A stretch of DNA of 64,000 nucleotides from Hippasteria phrygiana (GCA_037893225.1 JAZGUH010000003.1:682001-746000); one strand, 5' to 3'. Positions 21,578-32,870 are shown, numbered from the stretch's first letter. Numbers and translations are program-made. Notes: a model not told the origin generated them from the letters alone.

Positions 21578-21740
21578 CTATGTTGGCGGTCTCCCAAATT
21601 GTCAGTATCTTTGTTTGGGTGGGCGCTAGTCAGAAGTCATAAACCCAGAATGCCGTATAGCCAGGGATCACGCCCAATTTTACGATACAACCTGGGAAGC
21701 AACATTGTAGGGATCACTCAATGAAGATACGACTTTTTTT

Positions 21741-21800
21741 CAGTTGGCAGAGCGCTGAACGGTATTCCGGAGGTCGCAAGTTCGAATCCCGCTCTTGAAA
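21741..21800 (+). repeat. tRNA-like SINE head 3, truncated
   Basis: It begins inside the A box (CAGTTGGCAGAGCGC) and keeps the B box GTTCGAATCCCGC. It is followed by the same TTTTCTTTGTTCACTTT downstream sequence as head 1. Confidence 0.65.
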
Positions 21801-21872
21801 GTTTTCTTTGTTCACTTTGAAAATTCTTTTTGAAGAATTGTTACATTTTTAGAGGGAATGAAGAAACTTGAC

Positions 21873-21947
21873 CAGAGCGGGATTCAAACCTGCGACCTCT
21901 GGATTACGGCACTGGCGCTCTACCACATCAACTGATCTATCTTGCCC
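21873..21947 (-). repeat. tRNA-like SINE head 4
   Basis: On the minus strand: GGGCAAGATAGATCAGTTGA, a small insertion in the A box region, and B box GGTTTGAATCCCGC. Downstream on the minus strand the flank differs from heads 1 and 3. Confidence 0.6.
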
Positions 21948-22082
21948 TAAATTGGCGGTCTCTTAATTTGTCAACATCTTTGAGTCTAGTTACCAGACCT
22001 GACAGATTCGACTATTCTGACGAGGTCTCATAAGCACTTCATTCATGGACTGCTAGTCAGCATGTTTTAAACCAACTAAGTC

Positions 22083-22132
22083 GGTGATCCGGCGGTCGCA
22101 GGTTCAAGTCCAGCTCTTGTCAATTTTCTTTG
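22083..22132 (+). repeat. tRNA-like SINE head 5, 3-prime half only
   Basis: CGGTCGCAGGTTCAAGTCC is followed by AGCTCTTGTCAATTTTCTTTG, the B-box half of the same SINE family. Confidence 0.5.
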
Positions 22133-22916
22133 AATATTGATTAAATGACCTATAAAGTAGGTGGTATTGTATGGTAACTGAAAACTGTTCTCTTTTTGAA
22201 AAAATAGAATCCAGTTTGGATTTTCGACAAATTTCGAAAAATATACCCAGACAATGTATGAAAAAATCCCCTTTTCTAAAACAAGGGACGGTTTCCTGCT
22301 GTTTCAGGAGATTGTTCAAATATTACATTTCGTGAAAGTTGGGACATTTCCCCCTTTCTTGTCTTAATTCCATTTTCCCAGATTTGGGTCTATTAATATA
22401 CCTCCATGCACTGGTACCGGGGTATACCGTCTGGTGTTATTTCCCTAAGGCTACCAGGAACACTGGATACAGAAAATCCGATTAGGCCTAGAGGGTGTGA
22501 ATAATGCAAAATCTCCCGCAGAGAAGCCATTGCAACGGAAACACCTACATTCATTATTTAAATCTTTGCCAAATTCAGGGAACCATCTCCTTAGAGGTTG
22601 TGAATCTATAAAATGCCACGTGACAGCTAGTTAGCCTACATATTCATCAACCAACCAGCCAACCACACAACCGATCAACCAACTAACACACTTGAATTAA
22701 CTCACCATCCGACTAGCAGACAACCAAGTTGAGCCAACCCAAAAGAAGTATCAAACGAGCCAGCCAGCCATCCAGCCAACCAACTTATGCCATTGAAAGC
22801 GCTTCCACTGAAAAACTGCAACCCACCTATAGGCCAATACCCCCGGCTTTTCCAAAATACAATTCTACATTTAATATTGGGGTCACTTTTTTCAATTTTA
22901 TAATTTGGTCCAGAAA
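22133..22916. other. No gene; C/A-rich simple sequence
   Basis: From about 22640 to 22780 the sequence is made of CAACCAACC-like words. Otherwise nothing is recognised. Confidence 0.4.
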
Positions 22917-22959
22917 TTAGGATATACAAACAAAGAAACAAACAATAAAAAACGGCTTC

Positions 22960-23232
22960 GCAGTCGGGTTCTGCTGGGGGAGGGGGAAAAAGGAGTCACG
23001 GCCATTCTCAAAAGGGAGAATTGAAAATGTTTCCCAGATTTTTTGATCCAAATTGTGATTTGTTTTGCGGGTCGGCAAAATACCTTGAACAGCGAAGGGA
23101 GGGGGGGGGGGGGGGGGGGTCGGGGGTCGGGTCCAGTTTGTAATGGGCGGAGCCTTCAAGAGCAGTCCCTACTTGCTCCTCTGGCTACGTCACTGCAAAC
23201 AAACAAACAAACAAACAAACAAACAAACAGCT
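22960..23232. repeat. Poly-G tract and AAAC microsatellite
   Basis: A run of about 20 G lies at 23099-23120, and (AAAC)n with about eight repeats lies at 23196-23228. CTGGCTACGTCACTGC just before the microsatellite resembles the end of a hAT-like element, but I could not find a matching left end. Confidence 0.7.
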
Positions 23233-24117
23233 TTCAGCTTGCAAATCAATTGAAGAGCTACCGTCCGTCACTCTGGTATCTTAATAGCCGTCTGCCAACT
23301 CCAATCAGCTAAAGTTAGCAACCAATTTACGAATCAATCACCGTATCAAAATTACATGTCATGCAGAATTACTTGAAGTTGTGTGCCTGATGTAGAAACT
23401 GATCCAACCCGGAACGCTCGTCCAGAGGGGAATTCTGAGCAAAACGGGAATACGGCTGTTATCTGGTCCCCTGGAACAGGGGCGGGACCCCTAGCTCAAC
23501 ACACGGGAGGCTTTCCACAGGCTCCACGCTGACTGAAACGCGGGCTGCAACAGGAGATCTGACATCCGGCATGTTCAGCCCGTCGGATTTGGCAACACGA
23601 TATTGACGCTGCAGAGCCCTGGTTAAATGTGGACTTGAACGGTCAACAAAAAGACTTGCAATAACATAACATGGACCCAACATAATGAAATATCTATACT
23701 CCCCCAAGACCACCGGCTTTTATTTATTGCCACCCCATTCTGAGGATGATTAGAATTCCTGCCAAATTGTCCGCGATCTTCAGGAGGGAGACTCTATACC
23801 CTTTGCGCTTCTTGGGTTCTGCCAGGTTTTACCCCCCTGGATATGTATTTCGCTCGATTAAATTAGGCGATGACGTACGAGGCTGTAAAAAAATATAGAC
23901 TCATCTGCCTTCATAAATCCATCATGATTATGCGCGTTCATCAGTGGCAATAAAAAACAAATGGCCGGCCGCTGTTGGTGTGACACTTTGTGGAAGTGGC
24001 CCGTCAACGTGGATAATAAATCAAGTCATTCCGATCAATAAAAAATATATCGAAACCTCGTCCAGCCGTGAACCTGGACCGGGCAATGTGTTTAAGGGGA
24101 ACACACTGTCTTAAAGG
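23233..24117. other. No recognised feature
   Basis: A minus-strand open frame at 23459-23713 (84 codons) has no domain I recognise and no clear splice sites. Confidence 0.35.
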
Positions 24118-24350
24118 CGGAAAAAGAAACGTTCGTCCTTAAATCGCTGTGGTTGTAAAGATCATTCAAATAAAAGTAGAATAATAATAATAATGCACAA
24201 GACCATCCCTCAAAAATGCGCCGTTTGTCTGAAAATTATTGACGGTTTCCACGGTCCGACTTTTCCAAACTTAACTTTCGTCTAGAAAATATTTTTCGTC
24301 AATAGTTTTCAGACAAACGGCGCATCTTCATGGGACGGTCATGCGTAATA
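24118..24350. mobile_element. Fold-back element with CAGACAAACGGCGCAT arms
   Basis: ATGCGCCGTTTGTCTGAAAA (from 24216) is complementary to TTTTCAGACAAACGGCGCAT (ending 24326), and the outer words GACCATCCC and GGGACGGTC also pair. A related but diverged copy is at 27481-27625. An ATA/ATAAT microsatellite lies at about 24181-24195. Confidence 0.6.
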
Positions 24351-24389
24351 TTGTATTATACGTTTTAATGACCTTACCAGTATAGCAAT

Positions 24390-24455
24390 AGAGAAATTTC
24401 ACATTAGCCCCTTCTGCGCACTTCCGGGTTGAAAGCGAGAATGGCAGTGGCAAAA
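24390..24455 (-). mobile_element. Single arm of the GAGGAAT element
   Basis: AAATTTCACATTAGCCCCTT, then CTGCGCACTTCCGGGTTGAA and AGCGAGAATG, matches in reverse the right arm at 364-416. No second arm is seen nearby. Confidence 0.6.
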
Positions 24456-24470
24456 AAAAGAATTGGTTTT

Positions 24471-24610
24471 AATTGAAGATTTATCCTCTATTTAGATCTA
24501 ACCTATGACAACCGCAAGGGTGGTGGGGCCAACCCCACCACTTCAGTTGTAGCCCTTTAGCTAGTCAGAGTGGCTTTGTATTGGTTGACTTCCATAAATA
24601 AATAAATAAT
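24471..24610 (+). repeat. Dispersed repeat fragment (GATTTATCC..ATTTAGA family)
   Basis: GAAGATTTATCCTCTATTTA, then GTGGGGCCAACCCCACCACT (a small stem) and GACTTCCATAAATAAATAAA. Relatives are at 7247-7332 and 12955-13095. Confidence 0.55.
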
Positions 24611-24729
24611 ACAAAAATGGCCATGAGAATGGGCTTTATTTGTCTATAGAGCGAAAGAATCTTTAAAAAAAAAATGGATGCTCTTATGGTCACGATTATG
24701 CAATACTTTTACGGAGGAATATCGAGCCA

Positions 24730-24856
24730 AAATTACTCCTCCCCCCCCCCCCCCGCAAAAAAGAGAAGAAACTGTGAGACGATAAGTCAAGCTTAATTTT
24801 TGTGTCTAGCTTAGTCACCTTGGAGAGTTGTAAGTATCCCCCCCCCCCCCCCCCCA
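24730..24856. repeat. Two poly-C tracts
   Basis: Runs of about 15 and 20 C lie at 24739-24755 and 24839-24855. On the minus strand they are G-quadruplex-prone. Confidence 0.85.
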
Positions 24857-27004
24857 TTTTTTTAAGTTGGGGTATTTGTCATTATTAGCTATGGAAGTTT
24901 AGGCTATAGTTGCAGGTGCGCACCTTAAAAAAATGTATTTATTTTACCGTGAATTTCACTACGCGGACGCTGGACTCGGACCCGGCCTGGGCCGGAACAG
25001 ACCGCGGGAGGCAACCCCCCGGGCGCGCTGCCCTGTTTGTTTTCGTCTTCGATGTGATGAAAACAGGCCCTTGATATCACAACATTATTGGGGTAAGGAT
25101 TGTAAAACTGCATTGTATCACTCTCGAAACAGATCAAACACACTCTTGCGGGGCTGTCCGGGAGAGCAGAACTCGGGGGCTATATCTCAAGATTGCAAAG
25201 TTCACATTCCGTTTGTTTACAAACTACCAGTTGCTTGAATATATATCTCGGGGGGCTATTTTGAGGGAAAAGCATGTGGTCTTTTACATAACAAGATCGG
25301 GGCATTTGATTGATGGGAAATCATTTTTATGGTGGCAGGTTTTAAAGGGCATTCCACTGTGTCGAGTTGGTCACTGTTGGCAAGCTATAGCTTGGGTGGC
25401 TTCGGACCTGCAATTTTTTTTGCATTTGACCCTGAGCTGTGAGTAAGCTTTGTAGTCTGAGTATCATCCGTTCTGCGTGCTCCCATACGGATGTCTGAAA
25501 TATGCGTGCGTGCAAATTCAAGTTATGCAACGCAGCCACCAGCCAATCACAGCCATTGTAAAGTCAATTTCGTCAGCTGACCTGGTAGATCGCATCAATC
25601 AACGAACGCCATGTTTCCTTGTCGCTGGCTGAATATATGGGTCAAAATCTGGATGTCAGGATGGGGTTGTCTTGCATAATTTTCGAGGAATCCCTTCGCT
25701 GTGCCCCAACCCTGTACCTAAATGTAGCCTGAAACATGTACCTATAGCTGTAGCCACAGCCCTAAACGTAGCCTGGACTATGTACCTTAATGTAGCATTA
25801 CGCCTATAAATGTAGCCCCATCCTGTATAACTATTTCCACGTGTTACAAAAATACAAACTTATATGCATGTTTTCATTGGAAGTGAAAAGAAACCAAGTG
25901 GCGGTTTTTCTATTCTAAGAAAACCATTCCTTCAGTTTATTCAAGAATGTGTTTGGTAATTTGAGGAACTACTTGTCAAAAGAGCGAAAGCCAGTATGAA
26001 AATTAATCCTTTAAAATAACCCACCTGCAAAATATTGGTTATAGTTCAAACAAGCTGTTTGATGTGAAAATCAAGTCAAATATGGAAACATATTCTTACA
26101 CAAAGCGAAGGATACACCACCGTTGTCCCGCCGATGACATCATGCCTTGCCTCACGAATATGGAGATTTCATTAACATAAAACACACGTTTGAAAGTACT
26201 CCATAGACATGCTACAGTGGATCTGGGAATTATAACATAAAGACAAGGCTGACCAGCATGCATTCATGTCATTAAAAAAAAATCGTATTTCACGGTCCCT
26301 TTAACCTGACAACTTTACTTATTAGTCCCTCGTCGTTGTTTCCACACCACATCGATTTATAGGCCAAACCAGGGTATCTTAACTTTTCCCCCGGGGTTAA
26401 GTCTACGTATTAATATGCGGGTTAATACACCAGCATAAGGGATGATGCATCCTCCGACGTGAATGGATGGGATTTCATTAATTAAAAAAACATGAAAAAG
26501 ACGGAACTCCCAGTTGAAAAGTCTCTTACTCATCAATCAGTCAGCGAACCGTCTCATACATGATTACCATTCATTACCATATTGGATTACCGACTGCTCG
26601 GTTAAAAAGAATCATCAACTGCTCGATCAAAAAGAAAACCAAAAAACTTACCGCCGATAGATATAGTTTTCTGATTCAGGCTTCGGGTTGTACCTTCCCC
26701 CAGGAGCATTATCGTGAACCGAACCCGATTTCTCCCCGTCAAGTTCAACACGTTCTTTAAAGTGCAAGACCGGAATTTTTGAACTTGTCAAATGATGAGA
26801 TATATTTCCAGGGGCTTTGGTATTGCGACGTTGGTATGTCACAAGCCTAAAGTGCCGGGTGTCGCCACTTTAGGATAAGAAGAATGCCATTAAAGAGGGT
26901 AGCGAGTGATATTTTTTTCTAATGACATGAAGGAAACTTTGACCCGCTACTGTACTGCAGGAGGACTCTTAATTGTGGATGTTAAATATATCATCGCATA
27001 TTAA
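24857..27004. other. No recognised gene
   Basis: About 2.1 kb. Opposed frames at 24925-25238 overlap a GC-rich patch. A region near 25715-25830 repeats the words TGTAGCC and ATGTACCT several times at irregular spacing. Nothing else is supported. Confidence 0.35.
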
Positions 27005-27257
27005 CAGGGGCAGATCCAGGATTGTTTGCAAGGGAGGGGAGGGGGGTCTGAAATTTGCCCAGACAGGTGACTCCAAAAATGTTTCGTCTGCGAAAAAAAT
27101 TACAAGGGGGGGGGGGGGGGGGTTGGCTGACACACTTTCTCACCGTTGATGGCGCCATTTAACCTCTTTGTTTTGTTTCTGTAGGGTTTCTGCTTTGTAA
27201 CTTTAGGCGTAGGCCCCTACAAGCAACCCCCCCCCCCCCCCCCCAAATCCGCGCCTG
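27005..27257 (+). mobile_element. CAGGGGCRGATCCAGG element, complete short copy
   Basis: The left end CAGGGGCAGATCC and right end AAATCCGCGCCTG are inverted (10 of 13). Between them are GTGACTCC, TTTCGTCTGCGAAAAA, a poly-G run, TGACACACTTTCTCACCGTT, CCATTTAACCTCTTTG, CTTTAGGCGTAGGCCCCTAC and a poly-C run. The interrupted copy is at 15455-16235. The opposed poly-G and poly-C runs could pair. Confidence 0.7.
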
Positions 27258-27480
27258 ATTAAACTCCTTTTAGTACCATCACATTAGGTGAAGAGAGCTA
27301 TGAAATAAACTAAGTTACAAAAGAAAATGTAATGGCTCACATTTTTTCTACTGTTACAGTTTCCGCTGGATAACTTAGCAGGCTTGTAATAGTACAATGA
27401 ATCTGCGAGAACAAACATTTACAGCATTGTGTCTATCAAAGCTTATTAAAACACATAGCCCTGGAGGCGCCGAATTGAGC
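27258..27480. other. No recognised feature
   Basis: A short unannotated gap between two repeats. Confidence 0.3.
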
Positions 27481-27625
27481 TAAACAACTTATCGTTCGTC
27501 TTAAAATTGCTTTGGTTGGAAATATCATTACAAAGTAGATTGTATATAATAAAATGCACTCGATCGTCCCTTGAAAATGGGTCGTTCGTCTGAAAATCAT
27601 TGACGAAAATTATTTAAGGGACGCT
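27481..27625 (+). mobile_element. Diverged relative of the 24118-24350 element
   Basis: CGTTCGTCTTAAAATTGCTTTGG, AATAAAATGCAC, GATCGTCCCTTGAAAATG and CGTCTGAAAATCATTGACG follow the order of the left part of the element at 24118-24350. Confidence 0.45.
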
Positions 27626-27960
27626 AGTTTGGCTCGGAAAAATGGGACCGTTGGAAAAATGGATATTCAAAATGTGACAATTCAAAGTGCTGCACGGTAT
27701 ATAACGTTTTGGCGGCGTATACATTACAGGCTGCATATGCGGCGCCAGTGTGAATGTGTCAATGCTTCAATCACCTTTTCAACAAAATTTGCAATTTCGC
27801 CAGCCCCTTCCCCCACCTCCCTCCCAGATCCAAATCCGGGATACCCCACAGCCTTTTGGTCAAAATCGCATTCATGGAAGTTTGTCAAAACCACTCCATG
27901 CAAAACAACACATCATGTGGACAAGATTCCAAAACACACGGACAAGATTCAACCCAGAAA

Positions 27961-28973
27961 TTAAAGGCAGTGTACACGATTTGTCATTGTTGCAATTTTC
28001 AGAAATGGGCGGATTTGGGGGGGTAGTATTTTATAGGAAATATCGTTCCGCTGACCTGTTCAAAGTTTTGCGTTGTTGGGTGGCGAAAAAATCGAGAGAA
28101 AAACGGCGCTCGTTTCCAACCGTCGGGCGGATGATAGCCTTTAGTCAAGGCGCGCGTGGCTATCTGGGCGCGTGACGCGCCCCGAATGCCAGCATGGAGC
28201 AAGTTCGGGTGCTGCTGATCTAGTCCCTTTTGTCAATTTTGCTATTTAAATCACGCATGCGTGGTCTGTTTTCACTCGAACGCACCTAGTCGATCAACTA
28301 CGTCAAATCTAGTTTGTGTAGCAACAACAACTGTAAAGAATGTCGTCTGCTAATTAGTAATTGTTAACGTTAACGAAGCAAATGTTGGTACGTCATTTTT
28401 ATTTTCTATTATTTATTTCTTTTATTTTCTCTAGTGCAATAAATAATTCATTATCTTATTGCAAAGAGTTATTATCATTGGACAAAACTAACAATTTACC
28501 GTAAACGTTTGCAAAACTTGCCCAGTTTACCTCGACTCCATCTTGAAACCGTGACGTAACTCGCGAGTGACTAGAGAAACCATGGTCCGGAGCTTGGTTG
28601 ATCCAGTTGGACTAGCTAGTCAAACCACGCAGCGTTCGGGTGACATCTAGATCGACTATGGTTAAGTCTAGTCACTCTAGTCGCCCAACCGAACTTGCTC
28701 ATGTACGTCCGGGGCGCGCCACTCGTGGGTAGCTACGCGCGCCTGGACTAAAGGCTATATGGCAGTTTTCCAACGATTTCCAGCTGGAAATCGTTGGAAA
28801 ACAATATATATTTTCACTTTTCTTGAGAACGACACCACACCTGGTGCTATAATTTCACAGGATAATTGAGACTACTAAAGTACTATTACTTAGCTTACAG
28901 TCTAGAATGGTATTTCGTAATAATTCAGTAAAAAAGAATTTGGAGGATTACCAATCGTGTACACTACCATTAA
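27961..28973 (+). mobile_element. TTAA-flanked element, AGGCAGTGTACACGAT ends
   Basis: The left end TTAAAGGCAGTGTACACGAT and right end ATCGTGTACACTACCATTAA are inverted with two mismatches, and TTAA sits at both edges. The interior is interrupted by the 503-bp element at 28197-28699. A stem at 28754-28801 (TTTTCCAACGATTTC against GAAATCGTTGGAAAA) is strong. Fragments of this family lie at 15262-15432, 29478-29615, 50664-50765 and 52745-52925. TTAA duplications suggest a piggyBac or Kolobok-type origin, but no transposase is present. Confidence 0.75.
28197..28699 (+). mobile_element. 503-bp GAGCAAGTTCGG element, copy 1
   Basis: It starts GAGCAAGTTCGGGTGCTG and ends CGCCCAACCGAACTTGCT, an inverted pair of about 12 bp. 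CATG on each side (28193-28196, 28700-28703) is a 4-bp target duplication. It is nested in the TTAA element. Copy 2 at 42073-42575 has exactly the same length and high identity. The interior has CGACTACG/TAGTCGAC-like words in both orientations. No coding capacity. Confidence 0.85.
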
Positions 28974-29477
28974 AGGGAAGGCTGGATCATGGATTCCATC
29001 GTTAAACAAATGAACAGTTCAGTTAATTACAAGAACTATAACTCTCACTGTGGTACTGGAACAGACCAATTACGAATTGGGGCAATTAGCATGCTGGTAT
29101 GATGTAATCGGAGCTGTGTTTTACAAATACAGACTGTAGAACTGCATTCTTCAATAAAAATGCAATACCGTTTGCCATTCACATTGGTCTGTTTGATTCG
29201 TAAGGAGGGCATGGACAATATCTCCCCCAACAAAACGCAAATGTCAGGGACTGCGTAATAGCAGCGCTCAATATCCTAAATGTCTATTGACACGGCACCT
29301 ATATTGACCAACATTATCAATATTTGGCCGGGTCTGCACGTCAGACTAGATTCATCCGGACAATCGAGTCTGGCAATCTAAAGTTTACTTCGATGATATT
29401 CCTTTCAAGATCATTTACCGACGGAACGATCCTTTAAAGGTAGACCTATATATAAAACACTTGTAAACATAAAAAAA
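28974..29477. other. No recognised feature
   Basis: Unannotated, with no strong open frame or repeat. Confidence 0.35.
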
Positions 29478-29661
29478 ACAACTTACTTGACTGTAAGTAA
29501 ATAATAGTCTCCTGTAAGTAGGCCTAAGTAATATTATCCTGTGAAATCATTGCACCTGTCGGTTGAATTTTTGTATCAATTTCCAGCGATAGTCGGCCGA
29601 CCATCGTTGAAAAAGAAAACGACATCAACAGCGGCGGCGGCGGCGGCGGCGGCGGAGGCAG
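29478..29661 (-). mobile_element. TTAA-family fragment followed by a GGC microsatellite
   Basis: AATAATAGTCTCCTGTAAG, ATCCTGTGAAATCATTGCAC and CGGCCGACCATCGTTGAAAA match the reverse of 15262-15432. A (GGC)n run lies at 29632-29655 and produces the polyalanine in the 161-codon frame 29541-30026, which I regard as spurious. Confidence 0.6.
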
Positions 29662-30150
29662 CAGCAACAACGCCGCAATCATTACTAATAAAGCGCCTTT
29701 TTTTCAAGAGTTACCTATACCAAACGCTCTCAAGACAAAGCAAAACCAGAAAAAAAAAAGAATCCAAAAATAATAGGAAACTGGACTGGCAGCAAAACTC
29801 GATCAACACTCGATGGAAAATAAATGTCTTTAAAGCCGCTTTAAACCTAGAAACAGTATCGGAAGTGGATTGGCGAACGGAAAGTGTGGGATGGAGTTCC
29901 ACAGTCTTGGGCAAGCTACTGAGAATCTTTTATCACCTGCTCTTCTGCGACGAATATATAATTTCCCATGGGACCAAAAGGCCTTCCCTTTTCGGCATGG
30001 AGAGATCAACTGTATTAGATATGTAATCAGGATAGCTACACAGTGGAGGAAACTCCGATGAAGTCACCCAAGGTCAACATAACATTATTACAAGAATTAA
30101 AGCCGATTTGGGCGTCCAACACGATGATCAAATCGTGACTTCATCACGTA
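29662..30150. other. No recognised gene
   Basis: Only the spurious frame mentioned above. Confidence 0.3.
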
Positions 30151-30254
30151 CACTGTAAAAACTGTGGTGTTAAATCAACACCATGTGGTGTTTATATTGG
30201 ACCACTCGCCCACACCACATATGGTGTTAGATTACCACCACAGTTTTTGCAGTG
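30151..30254. mobile_element. 104-bp CACTGTAAAAACTGTGGT MITE
   Basis: The ends CACTGTAAAAACTGTGGTGT and ACCACAGTTTTTGCAGTG are inverted with one mismatch, and TA stands outside each end. The interior repeats GGTGTT and AACACC. It is a short relative of 10218-10447. Confidence 0.75.
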
Positions 30255-30359
30255 TATGGTTACCCAGTACGGTTTGTTAGTCATACAGCCAATCACATCA
30301 ACGCACGATTTGAACATAGGCCTACCCAAATAAACGCAACATTGATAATCATTACGTCA

Positions 30360-30452
30360 TTAATGACGTGATCGACTAGCCTGCGTTAGGGTAAAGTTAG
30401 TCCAACAATCGTCGACTATGGTTAACCTATAGTCCTTGATTGAACTTGTCCA
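30360..30452 (+). mobile_element. Right-end fragment of the GAGCAAGTTCGA group
   Basis: CGTCGACTATGGTTAACC and TATAGTCCTTGATTGAACTT resemble the right end of the element at 58172-58640. The left part is absent. Confidence 0.45.
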
Positions 30453-30921
30453 TAATTAATCTTAATCTGAACCCATGCCCATGCATCTTCGACCCCATAC
30501 TATATATAGCCCGCGTGGGCGTTGGGAATCAACATGGCGCGCTAAGGTCGTACTCACAGGGGACGAGATTGAGGTAAACCAGTTCCATACCCAATACAAA
30601 AGTACGTGTCTCTGAAATGGTACCAGTATTTACTGTCTCTGGGTTCATTGTCTTCTCCGCGTGCAATCAATAAGCCGCTTACATAAAATTCCCCTTTCTA
30701 CACAAATCAGTCCTACATAAAAACTGATTAAAATTCATTAAAGTCGAGAAGCTGCAGACGAAAGATTATCTTGGCTTTCCATGGGGAATGGTTGTTATTT
30801 GGATGAGTAACACGTTGAATTTAGAAAGATTAAAACAAAAATCCGGGAAGATGTGAAAAACTTTAGACGGTACAGGCATGTATTATTTTGCGGAATCGTG
30901 TATTAATGTGAGTCTTATAAT
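30453..30921. other. No recognised feature
   Basis: The sequence near 30470-30570 contains GCGTGGGCG and a GGGAATCAACATGGCGCG stretch, but no exon I can support. Confidence 0.3.
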
Positions 30922-31205
30922 GACAAAAGTACCCTTTTAGGAGACACTTTGTCGTCATTTTTTATACCTTTAGGGAGACAAGTGGAATTAGGGAGACTTT
31001 TCAGTGTCTCCCTAAGTACCCAGCCCCCCTAAGGAGTGAGAATTTTACTGTCGGAAGTGAGTTATATCGATAGAGGATGGTCCAAAACGAAAATATGGGG
31101 GTAGGACAGGGGATATTTGGGTTAGGTTACATTAAAGTTGAAAAAATGTTGTGCACGCGTCTATGGCAAAGTCTCCCAAATGACCCGTCGTCGGTAATAA
31201 TTATT
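30922..31205 (+). repeat. Dispersed repeat with GGGAGAC hairpin, copy A
   Basis: It shares with 57375-57665 the order: AGGAGACA, TAGGGAGAC hairpin, GAGAATTTTACTGTCGGAA, ATCGATAGAGGATGGTCCAA, GTTGGGTTAGGTTACATTAA, TTGTGCAC and GTCTATGG. The hairpin in this copy is imperfect (TTAGGGAGAC against GTCTCCCTAA). Confidence 0.75.
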
Positions 31206-31503
31206 AATCTTATAGTTTGTTGAGACATAAAGTTAAATATCAGAGTGTTCAATCACTGTAGTGTTAATCAACGTCCATCGAAGCTAGCTTTATAATCATG
31301 ATGGATGTTCCCTATTCGGGACCATTAATCATAATTGTGTGCTTTAGCGAACCTTATAGACGATGGTTACCGCAATCCTTATTTATCAGAACGAAATCAT
31401 GGTACGAATTTCTTGGTAAAACCAAACAATAAAGGGGAAAATCTTTAGCAACGTTTTTACGTGGTGCAGCTATTTGACGAGAAGAGGAAGGGTGGTTCTA
31501 CGG
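31206..31503. other. No recognised feature
   Basis: A short gap; nothing supported. Confidence 0.3.
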
Positions 31504-31672
31504 CAGGGGCGGAACTAGAGGGGGGGGTGGGGGTTGCAATCCCCCTTGGGCTGCTGAGCAAAGTTGTGATAAGCAATGCAAACCACATCCTTGTTACCAG
31601 TGGGCATACCGCTGGTCCGTACACTGTACACTGTACCGGTATAGGCGGGTATACAACCCTAGATCCGCCCCC
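31504..31672. mobile_element. hAT-like MITE, 169 bp
   Basis: The left end CAGGGGCGGAACTAG and right end CTAGATCCGCCCCC are inverted with one or two mismatches. Flanks TTCTACGG and GTATACGG match at 6 of 8, a possible decayed 8-bp duplication. Opposed frames across it (31457-31715) are palindrome artefacts. Confidence 0.55.
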
Positions 31673-31680
31673 GTATACGG

Positions 31681-32870
31681 GGTGGCTGTGGGGTGTGTCG
31701 GCCAAGCAAAACTAATAAGCCTCCCTAAAAAGAATCAAAAATACAGATTTAAATCGACAAATTGCAAAAAAGAAAAAAAAAGGTATTATACAACATTAAA
31801 AAAATAACCAAACAAATATTTTTTTTATTTACTACAAAAAATCGAAAATGTCTTTTGATTGTTTTTGTCAACAATCAGGAACTCCAAAATAGGTTACCTT
31901 TCGAAGATTAATTTCAAATCCATACTCCACCACCCCATGTCTTTAAGCCTGCGTGTGCCTGTTCGAAATGAAGATTTACAAAAACTTAATCTCAACCAAA
32001 TTCGATACCCAGAATACTTAAAACGCTAAACTGCGATATTTTCGTTTAGAATGTTACAACTGAGAATTAAAAACCACGAGCACCGCTTCACAACTTGGCT
32101 AACCACCTCAATATTTAATCCCTTTAATCACATATTAATATTTTCCAACTTGAATGGGAATTTATAGAAACACAATATTCTATCCGGACTGACAAGTCCT
32201 TGACATTATGCTGGTTTCGTTAACAAAAAACGGTGAAGGAAAAAAATAGTGTTTTGTCGCAAGCTTTTAAAGACGATTAGGCATTAGGCGCTTAGTAGTA
32301 TCGACAACGTGTCGACATTGGCGACGGGATGCCCAGTCACTCTGACTTCAGTAAATATGTTTTCTGCGTCATTAAGGTTTGAGTTTTCTTTGCTCATTTT
32401 TATCTATTTGGAACTACACGGCATCAGCATTGAACACTCTATAACAGAAAATATTGGGCATCATTCACTGCGGCACAGACGGGTCACGAAGTGAAATTAA
32501 TCAGAAAAGACAAACCGGCGGATTTTTTATAAATAGGGTGTTTATCATAAACATTTGGCTGATGTTTTCTTGCTGAAATCGTTTACGTCTGAATTTATAA
32601 AGCATGCTAATTTTTTGTTACCGGCGGGGATTAGTTTTCCCCCTTTCTCTCAGACGTATACATTTTTGACACTCATCCCTTCCAGCAGGCTTCGTCATCT
32701 TTCATGAAGAGCTACATTACCCGTATAAAAAACAATAATACAGTATTAAATCAAGCAAGTACTTTTGGCAAAGAACATATAATAACCATAACGTCCACTT
32801 TAGAATCTGCTGGATCGAACATCAAATTTCCTAGATAATAACAGTACAATGGTGTGCTTCTGAGCATGCA
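31681..32870. other. No recognised feature
   Basis: About 1.2 kb, AT-rich. No element ends or exons found. Confidence 0.35.

Larger units (their letters stand above)
20866..21738. mobile_element. Large inverted repeat carrying tRNA-like sequences in both arms
   Basis: The left arm 20866-21130 and right arm 21480-21738 are reverse complements at roughly 80 percent by eye. Shared words are GAGTGATCCC, GTGATTTCTGGCTATACGGC on the left against GCCGTATAGCCAGGGATCAC on the right, and ACCGCCAACATAGGGCAA against TTGCCCTATGTTGGCGGT. Each arm holds one tRNA-like sequence, pointing away from its own end. The unit could be a fold-back element built from two SINEs, or two opposed SINE insertions. Confidence 0.75.

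Noticed and set aside
29541..30026. 161-codon frame with polyalanine
   Set aside because: The polyalanine comes from a GGC microsatellite and the start from a transposon fragment.
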